From Rotaria sp. Silwood1 (lineage: Eukaryota; Rotifera; Eurotatoria; Philodinida; Philodinidae), in the NCBI GenBank assembly GCA_905250075.1, contig CAJNOP010000855.1:9944-73943 (forward strand): DNA of 64,000 nucleotides, written 5' to 3'. Both the position numbers and the translations under genes were made by a program. Positions 45,801 through 60,800 of the stretch are shown in pieces; the stretch's first letter is position 1; every line of letters begins with the position of its first letter. The notes beneath the pieces are model-generated. The model was not told the origin of the DNA. It did not search any database and saw only the letters and a program-made list of their open reading frames with translations.

Positions 45801-48800
45801 CGGCATTCGACTCAAATAATAGACTATGATGAGTGGTGTCAAAGCGTACTAAGATAGTTCGGTTGTCTGAGCTTTTTTTTTCTAGACTTATAGAATTTTA
45901 AGTTTCACTGATTTTTTTTTAATTTTCTCTTTGAGACATAAATACTAAAAACTTTCTGATGAAAAAGATAATTATTTTTCGTAGAATGATATTCATGCTG
46001 TCCTAATGACAACCATAGATATCGGATGAAAAAATCCAGTAAACATTCGATATTTCATAAACAAAATTACATCAGACATTCGTGAATGTTCTCTCGTGAA
46101 TAGTAGATTTTCGAGGTAAAATTCATTTTTTGTCTTTTTTGAAATGATAAAAGAAAATATTATCCTTAATTTAATGCGTGACATACAATATATCTTACTA
46201 AGATATTGAATATTTTTTTTTATTAGGTTACTTCTGGTCCTACATTTCATTTACGTCTTAAAGCTATTGTAACAATGCCAGATTTAAATGTATCCAATGA
46301 TACACTTGATTTTGGTACTGTTAAATGTGGTGAATGTAAAATTGCAACAATACAATTACGAAATCCACAAGAAATTCGATGTGAATGGATTGCTGCATAT
46401 CCAGGAGTAAGTGTTTAATGAAGATTTAAATATTCTATATATATATAGTTTTTATTAATTAATTTAAAGGAAGATTCAAATGGTAAACAAGTAGGTCGTT
46501 TTCCACGTCGTGGTAATACTAGTGCTAATCGACGAAAACCATCAACACGTATTTTTGAAGTTTTACCACCATCTGGTGCACTTTTACCTGGTCAAAAAAC
46601 AAATGTTCAAATTAAATTTACACCTACTGAAGAAGTAAATTAGTTCTTCTTTTTTTTTTTCTATTGAATATAATATATTATAAATTTAGACAAATTATGA
46701 ATCACGTGTTTTATTACGTATTAATCAAAGTAGTCAACGTTTAATGATTATATGTCGTGGTGTAGGTCTTGAACCTCAAATTATAATTGGACAAATGCAG
46801 GGTGATATATTTGAACCAACAACATCAATTGTTTTTAATCCAATTTTAACACATAGTCAAGGTGATGAACAAGATATTGTTATACGTAATCCATGTACAT
46901 TTCCAGTTGAAATTTATAATCTTGAATTTGATAAACAATATCTTGAAGAAGAAAAAGTAAATTATTTCTCTATAATTTATTTAATTTTATAATAATTGTT
47001 GTCTTTCATATTTTTTTTAGATTCTTCGTCTTTTACCAGGTTATGATGAAAATAATAATATTCTTTTACCAACACGAGCTGCTGGAGATAAATTACCAGC
47101 TGAATTACAAAAATTTTATGATGGTAAATATTATTTAATGATGTTCTAAATACATATATTTCGTTTTGGTATAATTTAGATGTAGTCAAACGAGCAGAAG
47201 AAGAAAAACAAGGAGATGTAACAAAAAGAACAGATGGTAAGAATTTTAATTCTAACTAAGTTAGAAAGAAGAAGGCATTGAAGGCGATTGTCCCTGTCTT
47301 CCGAAATATTTTTCGATTTTTCTTAATAGAAAATGCTAAAACAAAAAAAAAGAAGCGATACAATCTCTAATAAACTTCAAAACAAATTTTTATGATCTTG
47401 GTCACTTTCCTTTTTTTTAAAATCTTACATACAGTTTCAGATACTTTATTTTTAACTTTTTGTTTTTTTAGAAACACCATTCCCTATTGATGGAATTGAA
47501 TCAAATGGTGGTGAATTAATTTCTTCATCACAACAACCAACTACTAGTGGTGAACGTATTGTTGATAGAGCAATTTCAAATTCTATTGGTGAACCTACTG
47601 ATTCGTCTACTGATAAAAGTGAAACAACATTAAAACGTGTTGCAGAAAAAATTATTAATTATGATATGACACCTGTTGCACAAGCATTAGCTCGTCATTT
47701 AGGTATTGATTTAAGTTCAGATGGTATACAAGCACGTAATCGACGTGGTATTTCTATTATTGTTCATGGACCACCTGGTTCAGGTAAACAAAAGAAGAAA
47801 AAAAAACATTTTTTTTTCATATAATAATACTCTATAGGAAAAACCATGATATCACGTGAACTTAGTCAACGTTATGATTGTGCATTATTAAATCTTGATC
47901 AAGTAATTATTGATGCTATTGATAGTCCACAACGAAGTGAATATGCTCAACGTGCTTATTTAATGTGTCGAGATGCATTTGAAAAACATGTTGAAGAACA
48001 ACGAACAACAGAAATTGATGCTGATCATGCTCCTACAACTCAATTAGGTAGAATAAACAACATTTTATTCTTAAATTAAGAATTAAAAAAAAAATATTTT
48101 AATTCATATAAGAGAAAAAATACGATCATTAGTAGAGGTCGACAAGCTCAGCTCAATTTCGCTCAGAGGAACTGTTCGAACAGCTCTTTTGAGCTGAGCT
48201 GAACTGGTGAACCGGTTCGTTTGAGCTGTGTTCCCAAAACAGAACACTTTTGTTCTGTTATGGGAATTATTTCCCGAAAACGGAACAAAAGTGTTCTGTT
48301 TTGGGAACACAGCTCACAGCTCAAACGAACCGGTTCACTAGTTCAGCTCAGCTCAAAAGTGCTGTTCGAACAGTTCCTCTGAGTGGAACTGAGCTGAGCT
48401 TGTCGACCCCTAATCATTAGCATGTGTTTTTGAAAATTTTCTTTTGTTTTAGGTGCACATACTAAAAAAGTTCCTGATAAAAAGAAAAAAAATTCTGAAG
48501 CAGTTGATCCCAATGCTCAACCAACAACTGTTGAAGCACAACCATTGACTTCACCTCTATCAGTTAAATTTAAAATACATAAAAATCCAATAATTCATAC
48601 AGATGGAGATTTATTGGAAACACGAAATGAAACAGATGATAATCCAGATGATACAGATGATCAAGAAGAACTTATGACATATGTTCTTACAGAAGATATT
48701 TTTGTTGAAATTCTTTCTGCAAGACTTCAAGTATGTTTTTATGATGAGTCTCTTTGAATTGATAATCATTATATTCTCTATCTATTTCAATAGAGATCTG

Positions 48801-51800
48801 ATTGTATTCATGGTGTTATATTCGATAGTCTTGAAACATCATTTCTTGCTAATTGTTCACAAGCAGCAATAGCAGTTCTTAAAGCAATTAATAATCGTTC
48901 ATATATTTATGCATTAATAACAAATTTTTCTTATTCGAAATACAAAGAAGCTCAAGCTAGAGCTGAAGAAATTCGTCGTATGATATTTTTTTTTTTGGAA
49001 TCTATCTTATAATAATTAATTAATATTTTGTTTTTTTTTTGTTCATTAGGTTTTGAAGAACAACAACGAGAACAAAATGAAAATGAATATGTTGAAGAAA
49101 TGGGTGAAGATGAATATGATGCATTACCTGAAGAAGAAAAACAACGTATTGATCAAAAACGATTACAACGAAAAAAAGATCGTCTTCTTAGGTATGATTA
49201 TTTATTTCATATAATATTTGCATTTTTTTTTTGTTTTTAGAGAACAACGAAATAAAGAAGAAAAAGCTCGATTAGAACAAGAACGTTTAATGTTAAAAGA
49301 AGCAGAATCACAGTATGAATATTTTATTTTTCATATTCAATTCTTCTGTTATTTTTTTTTTTCGTCTATAGAAAAAAACCAAAAAAACCTGGTTCAAATC
49401 CTGCAGCAGCAGCAGCTGCAAGTAAAGGTGGAATAGCACCAACAAGTGGAAGTGAAAAAGGTACTTCAGCAGCTACAGCTGCCACGGCTGCAGCAACTGC
49501 TGCTGGTGGAAAAACAAGTGCTCGACCTACATTAATTAGTGCACGTGGTCCACCTGTTTCTGATCGACCTAATGCAAAAGTTGAAGGAATAAGTAGTGAT
49601 GAAAATGAAAAGTATAAAAATTTGAAAATTTTTCTTTATGAACAATTAAAAATTATATAATTTTAGAAAAAAAACAAATAAAAGTGATGCAAAATCTGCT
49701 AAAGAAACTACTATTAAAGATGATTCAGATAATGCAAATAATTTAGCTAAAGCATCAGTTACAAGTGATGCTGAAGATGAAAAAGAAAAGAAAAAAGATC
49801 GAGAATTATTAGTCAAGTAATTTAAACAAAAAACAAATTATTTTAAAATTGAAATTTTTTATTTTATTATAGATTTAAAACATTTGAATTTTATCGTAAT
49901 GATTTACTTAATGTTTTTGATTTATGGGATCGAACAAAAGGTGTAACACGAAGTCCACCAACACCAACAAATCAATCTGAAGAAGAACATACAACTGGTG
50001 CAATGGGAACTGGTACTGTTATGAAAAAACCAATACAAAAAAAAGGTAAATATATTTTTTTTGTAAAATTTTATTTATAGATTTCAATTATTAAATGTTA
50101 GAAATTCAATTTTTATTTTCTTTTATACGTTTATAGTATTTACAAGAGGAAAACGTATTTTTCAAACTTTTATTATTATTTGCATTTTAATTTTTTGTTA
50201 AATTTATTCTAGTTAAATATTTATTTTATATATATATATTATTTTTTCTAGGTAAAAAACTTGATGCAAAAGATAGAGAAAAAACTGAAAGAGCAGAAGA
50301 TGGTGGTCAAGCAGGTACTCCTAATCAACAACAACTTGCAAGTACAACACCAACAAATCTCGTAAGAACAAAAAAAAAAAGAAACCAATTTTTTTCGAAT
50401 AAAGTTTTATATTTTATTGTTGAAGGATGAAAGTGGACAACCAATCAAAGATGATTCTAAAAAACAATCACCTTCAGGAACAGATGAAATTATTAATATT
50501 CCAACAATTCAAATTGATACACCTGTAGATTATAGTTCAAATCAACCATTACCATCAGAATTATTGGATTCAATTAAAAATCGTTTACCAACATTAGATC
50601 AAGTAGATTTTTTTTTTTTGAATATTATTATTTCTGTACAGACTTTTGTTCGAATAACTTTTGATATGGAATATCGTCTCGATCGAGAAGCGAGCTAATA
50701 GTCTCCGAATCTTTTTTTTTTTTTCTAGTCATGCAAAACTTAACAATCTATATATTGATTTTAAGTAGCATATTTAAGTTTTTGTTATAATTCGAATTAA
50801 ATGAATGAGAATGTTCGGATATAATATCTATATTTCTGGAAATTTCGCCTTTTTATTAAGAAAATTTGATAATTAAAAATTGTTATCATATATTTTTTTT
50901 TCTAGGTACTTGATGGAATGGGTCAAGGTCCACGTGGTCCACCTGTACCTAGACCATTTGAATTTGCTGTTGTTCCATTTCCTGAACCACGTACAAATCC
51001 ACCTTGTGCTGAATATGGACAATATTTTTTTGTTGCTACACATGAAAATGATCCGTAAGAATTATTCATTATCAAATAAAATATTTCACAACTTTTATTC
51101 ATTTTATTAGAAATTTATATCCCGAAGATGGTAAATCAAAAGATGGTAAAACACCAGAACCAACATATATTCCTGATGATGTCGATAGTAAAGATGCTGG
51201 AATAAAAGGAAGACGTAGTCGAGGTATTTTTAATTGAAAAAAAAAAAAAGAACGAAAAAGAAAATAATAATAAATTTTTTAATTGATTCTAGGTGATCGA
51301 GAATCTATGACAGCTAAACGTAAGACAAGTGGTGGACCTGGTGGTAGTACTGAAGGTAAATCAACAGGACGTGTTACATCGAAAGCAGGTGGTCGTATTG
51401 GTGGAAAACAATCACCAACACATCATTCATCTGATGGACAAGATGGTACAAGTGAATCAAGTCTTGAAAAACTTTTACCAAGGTTAAATTTAGTTTTTAT
51501 TCTATTGATAAGGATTGAATTATTTGATATTTTTTGTTTTTTTAGAATTGTTCGTTTTCGTTGGATTATTCCTGCTAATAGTGAAATTCGTGTTCGTCTT
51601 CGTTTTATTTCAAGTGAAGTTGGACAATTTGATCAAACAATATCTTTTGAAATTATTGGTACAAAACGAAATTATAAAATATTTTGTCGTGGTGTATGTA
51701 CTTTTCCATCGATAAGTCGAGAACCTCGGTTAGTATTATTATTATTATTATTAGTGCTTGTATATTAAATTGATTTAATTTTGATTAGAACTGTTTTTCC

Positions 51801-54800
51801 AAATCGACAAAAAACACGTAAACCAAATGAAATTGTTCATAAAAAATTTATTCTTTCAACTGAACAATATGATTTTGGTCCATTAGTACTTGGCAAAGAT
51901 ATAAATAAGTATGTAAATTAATTTGTTTTTTTTTTTTTGAATAAAATTATTTAATAAAAAAATTTTTTTTTTTTTTTTGAAGAATACGTACTGGTATTTA
52001 TTCAAATAATATTGAAACATTAACAATTGATAATACATCACCAATGGATGTTGAAGCTCTATTTTGTTTCTTAAATGAAGTTGAATCATCAAAAGCAGCA
52101 TTTTTTCTTGAACCAACTGAAATGCATTTAAAATCAGGAGAATCAAAAGTATAAAGAAATTTAACAACAGAACTAAAATGAAAATCTATTCTTTTTTTTT
52201 TCTTTTTGTTTCTATGATAGATACTTAAAATTATGGCTAATCCACCAAGAGAAGGTCATTTTGAAGATTCACTTGTTTGTTGTATTAAAGAAAATCCTGA
52301 ACCAATTGTTTATAAATTATGTTGTGATGGTTGTACACCTGAATTACAAATTGAACCAACATCATTCGATTTTGGTCAAGTATTACTTTATAGGTATACA
52401 CTGCCTACCAATAGTATTCGATCAAGTTTATTTTCAATTTTTTTCTACTAGAATAGTTCTTGCGTTCAATCGCTCGAGCTTCGCATACACACTAAGTAAC
52501 TACAAGAGTAGTTGTTAGTGATTTGTCCTGGAACAGTTGGGTCAAGGTTTTAGATCAGAGATGTCCATCGCGGCGCTGCCGCGCCGCTGTCGCGATGACG
52601 GTGGCGGCGCGGCAGCGGCAGGATTTTTTTGGAGAACATTGAAAAACTGTATGAATTTAATAGAATTTCAGGATTTACAAATGAAACGCCCTGATATTGA
52701 ATAAATCCGATGGATTAGTACCCATATCTCTGGTCAAATATAGTCACAGCAGTGAAATTAGAAACACTTTTTTGAAAACCGTCGCGACAGCGGCGCGGTG
52801 GCGGCACGTTTATTTTATAATTCATCGCGACAGCGGCGCGGCAGCGTTTCTTTTATAAGTCATCGCGGTGCGGCAGCGTCGCGGCAACATTTTTTTATAA
52901 ACCGTCGCGGCGCGGCAGCTTTTTTTTTCTAAGGCCGGGGCGCGGCAGCGGCAGATTTTCAGCCACAATGGACATCTCTGTTTTACAAAGATCAGACAGG
53001 CTGCTCAGGATAGATAGATCGTTTGCCTGTCACAGTTTTCGTGATTTTTAATTAAAAAAAATCACACTGAAGTACTTTGTACGATGTAACATGAAAAATA
53101 AGTAAATACCATAGAAGACAAGTCAGGCCGATGTAAGCGTTTCACACTTGTGGGCAGACTCATCTTTATAAATTCCATATCAATATCATTATTTGGACTT
53201 GTATTAACTGATAGTGAAAAAAAAAGAAATTGTAAATAAATCTGATCGAATAATCTTGAGATACGTTGTCAATATATAAATAAATCAAATTTTTTATAGA
53301 AAAGAATCACGAATTATACGACTTAAAAATACGAAATTAATTCCTGTTCGATGGCGTCTAATAGGTATTGGTCAAGAAGGTATTGGACAAGAATTTTCAA
53401 CTAAAACTGATACGGGCATTGTTGAACCATTGAGTACATATGAATTACAATTAAATTATTATGCTAGTCGACCACGATCACCAGCATCACAAAAAAATAA
53501 ACTTCAACTTAAACTTGAAGTAAAATTAATTTACTTAAATTTATTTTGATATTTTTTTTGCAAAATTTTCTTTTCTTTTCAGATATCCGATACTGAAGGT
53601 ATGCCAGGTGCTATTAAAACTGTCAATATTCCTGTTATGGTTGAACCATATGATATTGTTTTGGATATGACATTTCAAAAAGGTAATGATCGTGGTATTG
53701 ATTTTGGTAATGTACGTGTTAATCAAGAAACAAAACAATCATGTATACTTAAAAATAAAGGCAAACGAGAAATAAAATACAAGTAAAATGATTTTGTATA
53801 AAAAAAAAATAAAATTATTTAATTATTTTTTTTTAAATTAGATTTGAATTAGTACCAGATACAAAATCAAAAGTTGATGCAAGTAAATTTTTTGAAATTG
53901 TACCAAAACAAGGAACTTTAGCTGCTGGTGGTGATCGAAATGCTCAAGCAACTTCAGTTAATGTAAGTATTTAATTACTATTATAAAAATAGTTTTATTA
54001 GTCGAATAAATTTAATATGATAATAATAATATTTTTTTTTGTTGTTGTTGTTATTAAAAGATTGTCTTTAAACCAACAACTGAAATACATCTTCGTGAAG
54101 CTGAAATAATTGTTGTTAGTGTTATAAATGTAGCACCATCACCAAAAGGAATTGAAAGTGGTGGACAACTTAATCAATCAACAACACATATAGGTGCATC
54201 ACTAAGTACATTAAAAGGTGGTAGTGAAGCAGGTGCTATACGAAATGTTATTGCAGCTCAACAACAACCAGTTGCACCTCCAGTTGAAGAAGAAGTAGCA
54301 CGTATTCGACTTAAAATTTCAGCTAAAGCAACATATAGCAAGTAAGTTTTTCTTTTTTTTGCGTTTTATTCTATATTTGTTAATTTTAAATAGATTTGTT
54401 TTAATGCCTGAAAAAGAAGTTAATTTTGGTCCTATGCCAATGGGTACTTCTCGTCGTATAGAAAAATTTATTATTGAAAATCATGGTGAACATGATTTTA
54501 AATATATTATATCAAAATATCAACGTGAAGCTTCACCACAAAAATTAAATATTAAGTAAGTTTTTAATTAATTTTATTTTTTTTTCTTCTTTACATTATT
54601 TCTTATTATAATAAAATAAAAGAGAATATAAGAAAGTTTCACCAGCTAATCGTGCTGATTCAGCAATGAGTGCAAAAACAGTACGAAAATATGATCAATC
54701 AAGGTATCAAAAAAAAAAAATTTTTTTGCCAACTAATTAAAAAAGGAAAATAAATCGATTCCACATACACGATTTTATTTTATTTTTTGCTCACTTATTT

Positions 54801-57800
54801 TACACATTAAAGAAATATATTTTTTTTTGCTTTTTGTATAATGAAAATTAATTCAATACTTTTTATTTTATAGAGATGTACCAACTCAAGGTCGTTTACA
54901 AGTTGGACCATTTACTATTTCACCTGCATTTGCAATGATTATGCCAGGTGGAAATACAACTGTTTCTGTTGAATGTATACCTGAATCAGATGTACCAAGA
55001 AAATTTGAAGAAGTAATTTTGAATTGTTTTTTTTTAATAACTAATATAGCACAGAATTTTACTAGATTGAGCATTTAGAAATATTTTGTAGTCAAGTGCT
55101 AAAGACACATCAAGTATACAAAAGTTGTTAGCGAAATCCCTGTGAAACACGATATACCTATTGTTACTAATACCCTAAAATACTGAACATATTCCGTCAG
55201 TATTTGCTAAATTTACAGAGTAAAACTTCATAAAGGAAATACTTCAGTTAGATATTAAATATACAGAATATTTGATGCTCTCTTGAAGGCGACTATCAGT
55301 CGCTGTGACGATTCATGAAGGGCGCCTCTGTGAGGAGTCCAAAATTTCTATCCTATATACTTCAATACTCCTTTCAGATCGTGTTATGGCATACTGCAGT
55401 AGCAGGATATACTGGACTCAATAGATGCAGTAAAGTTACCATGTCAATAATTCAAATAGTCAAAGTCTTTCTGCTTACAAGTTTTTAAACCAATGATAAA
55501 CTCTGTTTTCTAGCAACCCTTGTTTTAGGCATTTTTCTATGTTGAAACATCTGTACATTCTCTCTGCTTTCAGAGGTGTCTTACGCCACTATTTACAACT
55601 GATTTAAAACAGTTTTATTGATGAATGCTTCACACAGAAACATTCTGCTGCATTGTCAAATAAGCTTTTGCTTGATACTATTGCCTTAGAGGTATTACTA
55701 ATAATCATAAATCAATAAGCGAAAATCAAATTACTCAAAAGAAATTTCGATATTTTAATTATTTGGATGATTTTTTGTTTTTTTTTAGGAAATTCAAATT
55801 GATATTGCTGATAAAAATCCAGCTGAATATCCTCAAGGAATTCTGTATAAATTAAAGAGTGAATTAATAGTACCACAAATTGATACAAGTGATATATCAT
55901 CTATATTTGAAGAACATCGTATTGTTCGAAATCTTTCATCATTTCAAAATATTGCTGATGTAATAATATTTTTATCTTTTATTAATACAATTTATTTCAT
56001 TTTTTTTTTTGTTATTTTAAATATTTTAGTCAGTAACTGGAGGTGTTTATGGTGAAGAAGAACGTCGTTTTCAATTTCGAAATGTTATTGTTGGTCGAAC
56101 ATCAAAAGCAAGATTTAAAATAACAAATTCACAAAAAGTATTTAATTTACTTTATTTTCAAAATTTACAAAATTTAATAAATAAAATTTTTATTCAGGTA
56201 CCAGTTGATATAACTCTTGCTTTACGTCCAATAAGTAAAGTACAACGAGTTGTTGAAGCATTTGAACTTGATACTAATCGTGCACAAATTCCACCATATA
56301 GTAGTTATTTTGCTGTTGTTTCATTTACACCAACATCTATGCAATCTTATTCAGCAATATTTGATGTTATTATTGATGGACAAGTTAAAACAAATAAAGA
56401 TACACGTATTACACCAAATTTTTCATTTGAAATTCATGGTGAAGGACATTTACCTCGTGTAACTATTTTACGACCAGCTATAAGAAATAAAAAAGCACAA
56501 GCAATGATGATATTTAATAAATTATTACTTGGACGACAAACAACACAACAACTTCTTTTACTTAATGATGGTGTTTTACCTGCTAAAGTAAATTATCTTA
56601 ATATTGTATATATATATATTGATGAATTTTATTTTTAAAAAAAAGGTTGATTTTTATTTACATGATGTTGAAAATGTTTTTTCAATTGAAACATCAAATG
56701 AAAATCCACATCCAGAACATCTTGTTATTAATGATATAACACGAAAAGCTACAGTTGCTTCAGCTATATTTGAAGTTGGTCAAAAAATAGCACTTGATGT
56801 TTTATTTAAACCTAAAACAACACAAGGACCACAACGATATGAAGCTGCTCTTCGACTTGTTGTTGTTGATAATCAATATGAAGATACAATTGTTCAATTA
56901 ATTGGTGAAAGTTATACTGATGATATTACACTTGATAATATTCATGGATTTGTTACAGCTGATGAAAATTTAACTATTGAAAGTGGTCAACAGACTATTG
57001 TTGAAGAAGATGCACCAAGTAAATATTGAATATTCAATTCAGATATTTCTCTCAAATAGGAAAGTAACACGACAGTTGTATCCTAGACAATTGCTATCGT
57101 GATATTAGGAAGTCAATAGTGATGTAATGGAAGCAGAATCCTTGAATAGTAGAGTGATCGAGGACTCTATCCCAATGTTGTTTTGAGATCAATAGAATTC
57201 ATGCAAGTCGTGTCGCCGATCGTCTATTGTGAGCTTCATTCTTTTCTGTCAGAGAGGAAATAAATGAAGAATGAAAAGAAAGAGTAGATCTGTATATAAG
57301 TTTGATTGTTGTGTACTCAAAAAGTGAGTACACTATAGAATCGGTCAGTGTGTCCGTCCGGCCGGCCGTTTACACGATAACTTTCGAAAGGAGAGTCAGA
57401 TCATGATGAAATTTTCTACACAGTTTAGTCTCATCAATGTCTCGGTCGAGTTCGAAGATGAGAAGGATCCGTCAAGAAATGGCTGAGTTATCGAAAAAAT
57501 TGTCATTATTGACCAGACCATCCCTGAGGGGGAGTACAGGGATTTTTTCAAAAAAAAACATTTTTCTCAGAATTATTCACAACATATATAAATCGACTCA
57601 GTTTTTTACGCTGATTCCGAATCTGATATTAGTTTTGAACAAAATCGTAGCTTTCTAACAAAACGTCGCCTAAAAAAGGTCTCAAAATGCACAAAAACTG
57701 CATCCAGAAAGCAAATTGCCTAGATATGTCTCAGATGATAAAAAACAAAGTGAATATACCTGTTCACTTTTTGTAGTACACATAACACTCGGATTTAAAT

Positions 57801-60800
57801 CCGAGGTTTTCGCATTTTTTTTTAATTCTAATTAAAAGCCTTAGGGAAAGAAAAATGTTTACTATCAATTAATTATAAAAAAAATTTCGATTTTAATAAT
57901 TTATTTTGCATAGTTTCACTTTCAAATACAATAAATTTTGGTGAAGTTCATTTAAATGAATCTCGACAAATACTCTTTTCTATAACCAATCATCATCAAA
58001 AAGATTCTGTACGATTTGAATGGCCTGAACATTCTCAATGTACATTTTCACCACGTGTTGGTCATCTTCATGCTGGTAAAAAAAGAAAAACTAGATTTTT
58101 TTTTTTGTTTTTCTTTATGAAATTTTTAATTTAAGGTTGTACAAAAGATATTCAAGTAACATTTAAAACAAATAAACCAATTCAATTAACAAAAGAAAAA
58201 ATTCTTTGTTCAATAATTAAAATAACATTTGATCGTCCAATTAATGAAGTACCTGATTGGGATGATCGTATGCGTTCAGTTCGATGGATTGATGTTCCAC
58301 AACCTGTTATTGATACAACTAATCCTGAAATACAACGTACAAATCGTCCAGCAAGAAAAAAAATTATTGAAGCTGATATTGAACCAATACATCAACGTAT
58401 TGAAGAACAAACACGTCTTTTAGATATATATATATCTGCTATAGCTGATTATTGTCGTTATAAATGTAGTGATTTTGAAATTCGATATTTTGATACAGCT
58501 ATATTACAAACACGTATTCATGAGTATGTCTTAGATTTTTGTTTTTTGTTTTTTTTGTATTAATCAATCAAAAACAAAAAATTATATTTTAGAGTAACAA
58601 TTACAAATCGTGGTAAAGTATCATTTAATTATTCATGGCAAGTACGTATGGAAGATAATCAACGACCATTTACACCAATGATTGATCGTGATCCACCAAC
58701 ACCTGAACCAACTGATGGTACTCGAAAAGGACATAAAGGTGGTACACGTACTCAAGCAGCAAATATTCCAACAACAGATTCATCAAATATACAAGAATCA
58801 CCAACAGTTCCAACAACATCACGAGGAAAAGATAAATCAACAAAAGAAACAAGTAAATTAACAGGTAAAGATGGACAAACAGGAAGTAAAATAAAAGGTG
58901 CACGACCATCAATTAAATCAAATATAACAGCTGAAAGTTTAGCTGAAGAAAAAGAAAATGAAAATGAACCTGGATTTTTTACTGAAGGTGCTAATTTAAC
59001 TGATATACAACGTGGTGATTCAGAATCAAGTGTTCGATCACCACCAAGTATTATGACTGAAGTTGGTTATATACCATTTATGATTGAACCAGATACTGGT
59101 TCAATTGCTGTTGGTGCTAGTCAAATATTTAAAATTAAATTTGCACCACTTGATGTTAATGATTATCAAGCACGATTGACTTGTTGGTTAGTTAAAATGT
59201 TTTGTATTGAGTTGAAAAAAAAAAAAAAACAAAGAATTTTTTTTTGTTTAGTATACCGAATTTAGAAACAGCTAAACCAGGACCAGTTGTAGCTGTTCGT
59301 GGTCGAAGTATTTTACCATTCTGTCATTTTGAATTAGAAGAATCTGATTATTTAACAAGTGGTCGACGACGTCTTGATCTTTTAATTAATAATAGTTCAT
59401 CACAAGCACCAGCTACATTTATTGATCGTCAAACTCGTGTTATTGAATTTAAAGCTGTTGGTATTGGATCAACACTAAATAGGTTAGTTAAATATTATAA
59501 AACTCTAAACGAATTACGTCTTGTTGAAGAATTTTTAGTCTAGTGAATGTACTCACAAAGAGACTTTTCAATTGATTAATTCGACTCAGTACATAGGAAA
59601 GAAATATTCTTTTGAGTTAAAATTTTTAATACATTCTATTGAGATATGAATTTGTCTATTAGAAAAATATCATATCAAAGACTAAGATTTTAATCAAATA
59701 GCTATAACTCTAGATAAAAGACCTATATGGACAATCTCCTTTTAGACTTCTTATAATTTTCACTGTGTCCTATTTATTGGATAGAGTATAATCTTGTTTT
59801 TACAAATAAATAAAACTTTTTCTAGATCATTTTCTGTATTAAATCCAACGGATACTGATTATACATATCGATGGATATGTGAAGATAATCTTGATTTAAC
59901 AAAACAACCATCATTTGTATGTCGTACTGTACAAGGCAAAATAGCATCAGGCAAAGGAGTTTTAGTAAGTAAACTGATATCATTTTTTTTTAAAAGTTTT
60001 CTCTAATTAAAAAATATTTTGATATTTTCTTTTTTTTAATCAGATGTCATTTGATTTTTTTCCACGTTCATTTGGAATAATTGAATCAATGTATCGTTTT
60101 GAAATTCCAACACATTCTTTATCTGTACCATTTTTACTTGTTGGTCAAGTTAATGAACCACAAATATTATTTGATCGTACATTTATTTCATTTCATCCAG
60201 CTTTAATTGGTCATTATGTTGAAGAAATTTTAACATTAATTAATAAAGAAAATCGTTCATTTCATTATCAATTTCTTGAACGTTGTTTTATTAATGGTAC
60301 AACAAATAATGATTTAATTATTGAACCATCATCATCTGGTATAATAAATGAAAATACACGTTTACCATTACGTTTAATATTTCGTCCAACACAAAATCGT
60401 TCATATACATATTTATTACAATGTCGTATTGATGAAACAATTGAATTATTAAATGTTAATATTAAAGGTGAAGGTTTTGCTAATTTATCAAGTGTACAAT
60501 GTGAAACAATTGATGGTAATCGTTATGATTTAAAATCTATACAAAATGGTACAAATGAAATACATTTTGATGATGTTTTAATTGGTAATATAGCATCAAG
60601 ACAAATACAAATATCAAATGATGGTAAATATTCATTTGATTTTAATTGGATACATGATAATGAACAAGATATGGGACCATTTACAATAACACCAATAAAA
60701 GGTACAATATCAAATAGTCAAAAACAAATATGTCATATTACATTTGAACCACGTACACGTGAACATCGTTCATTAATACAACGTTCAATACAATTAAATA

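Noticed and set aside
51883..52167. Antisense frames within HYDIN exons and introns
   Set aside because: They mirror AT-rich HYDIN coding sequence and poly-T introns; the plus-strand exon chain with correct phases explains the region.
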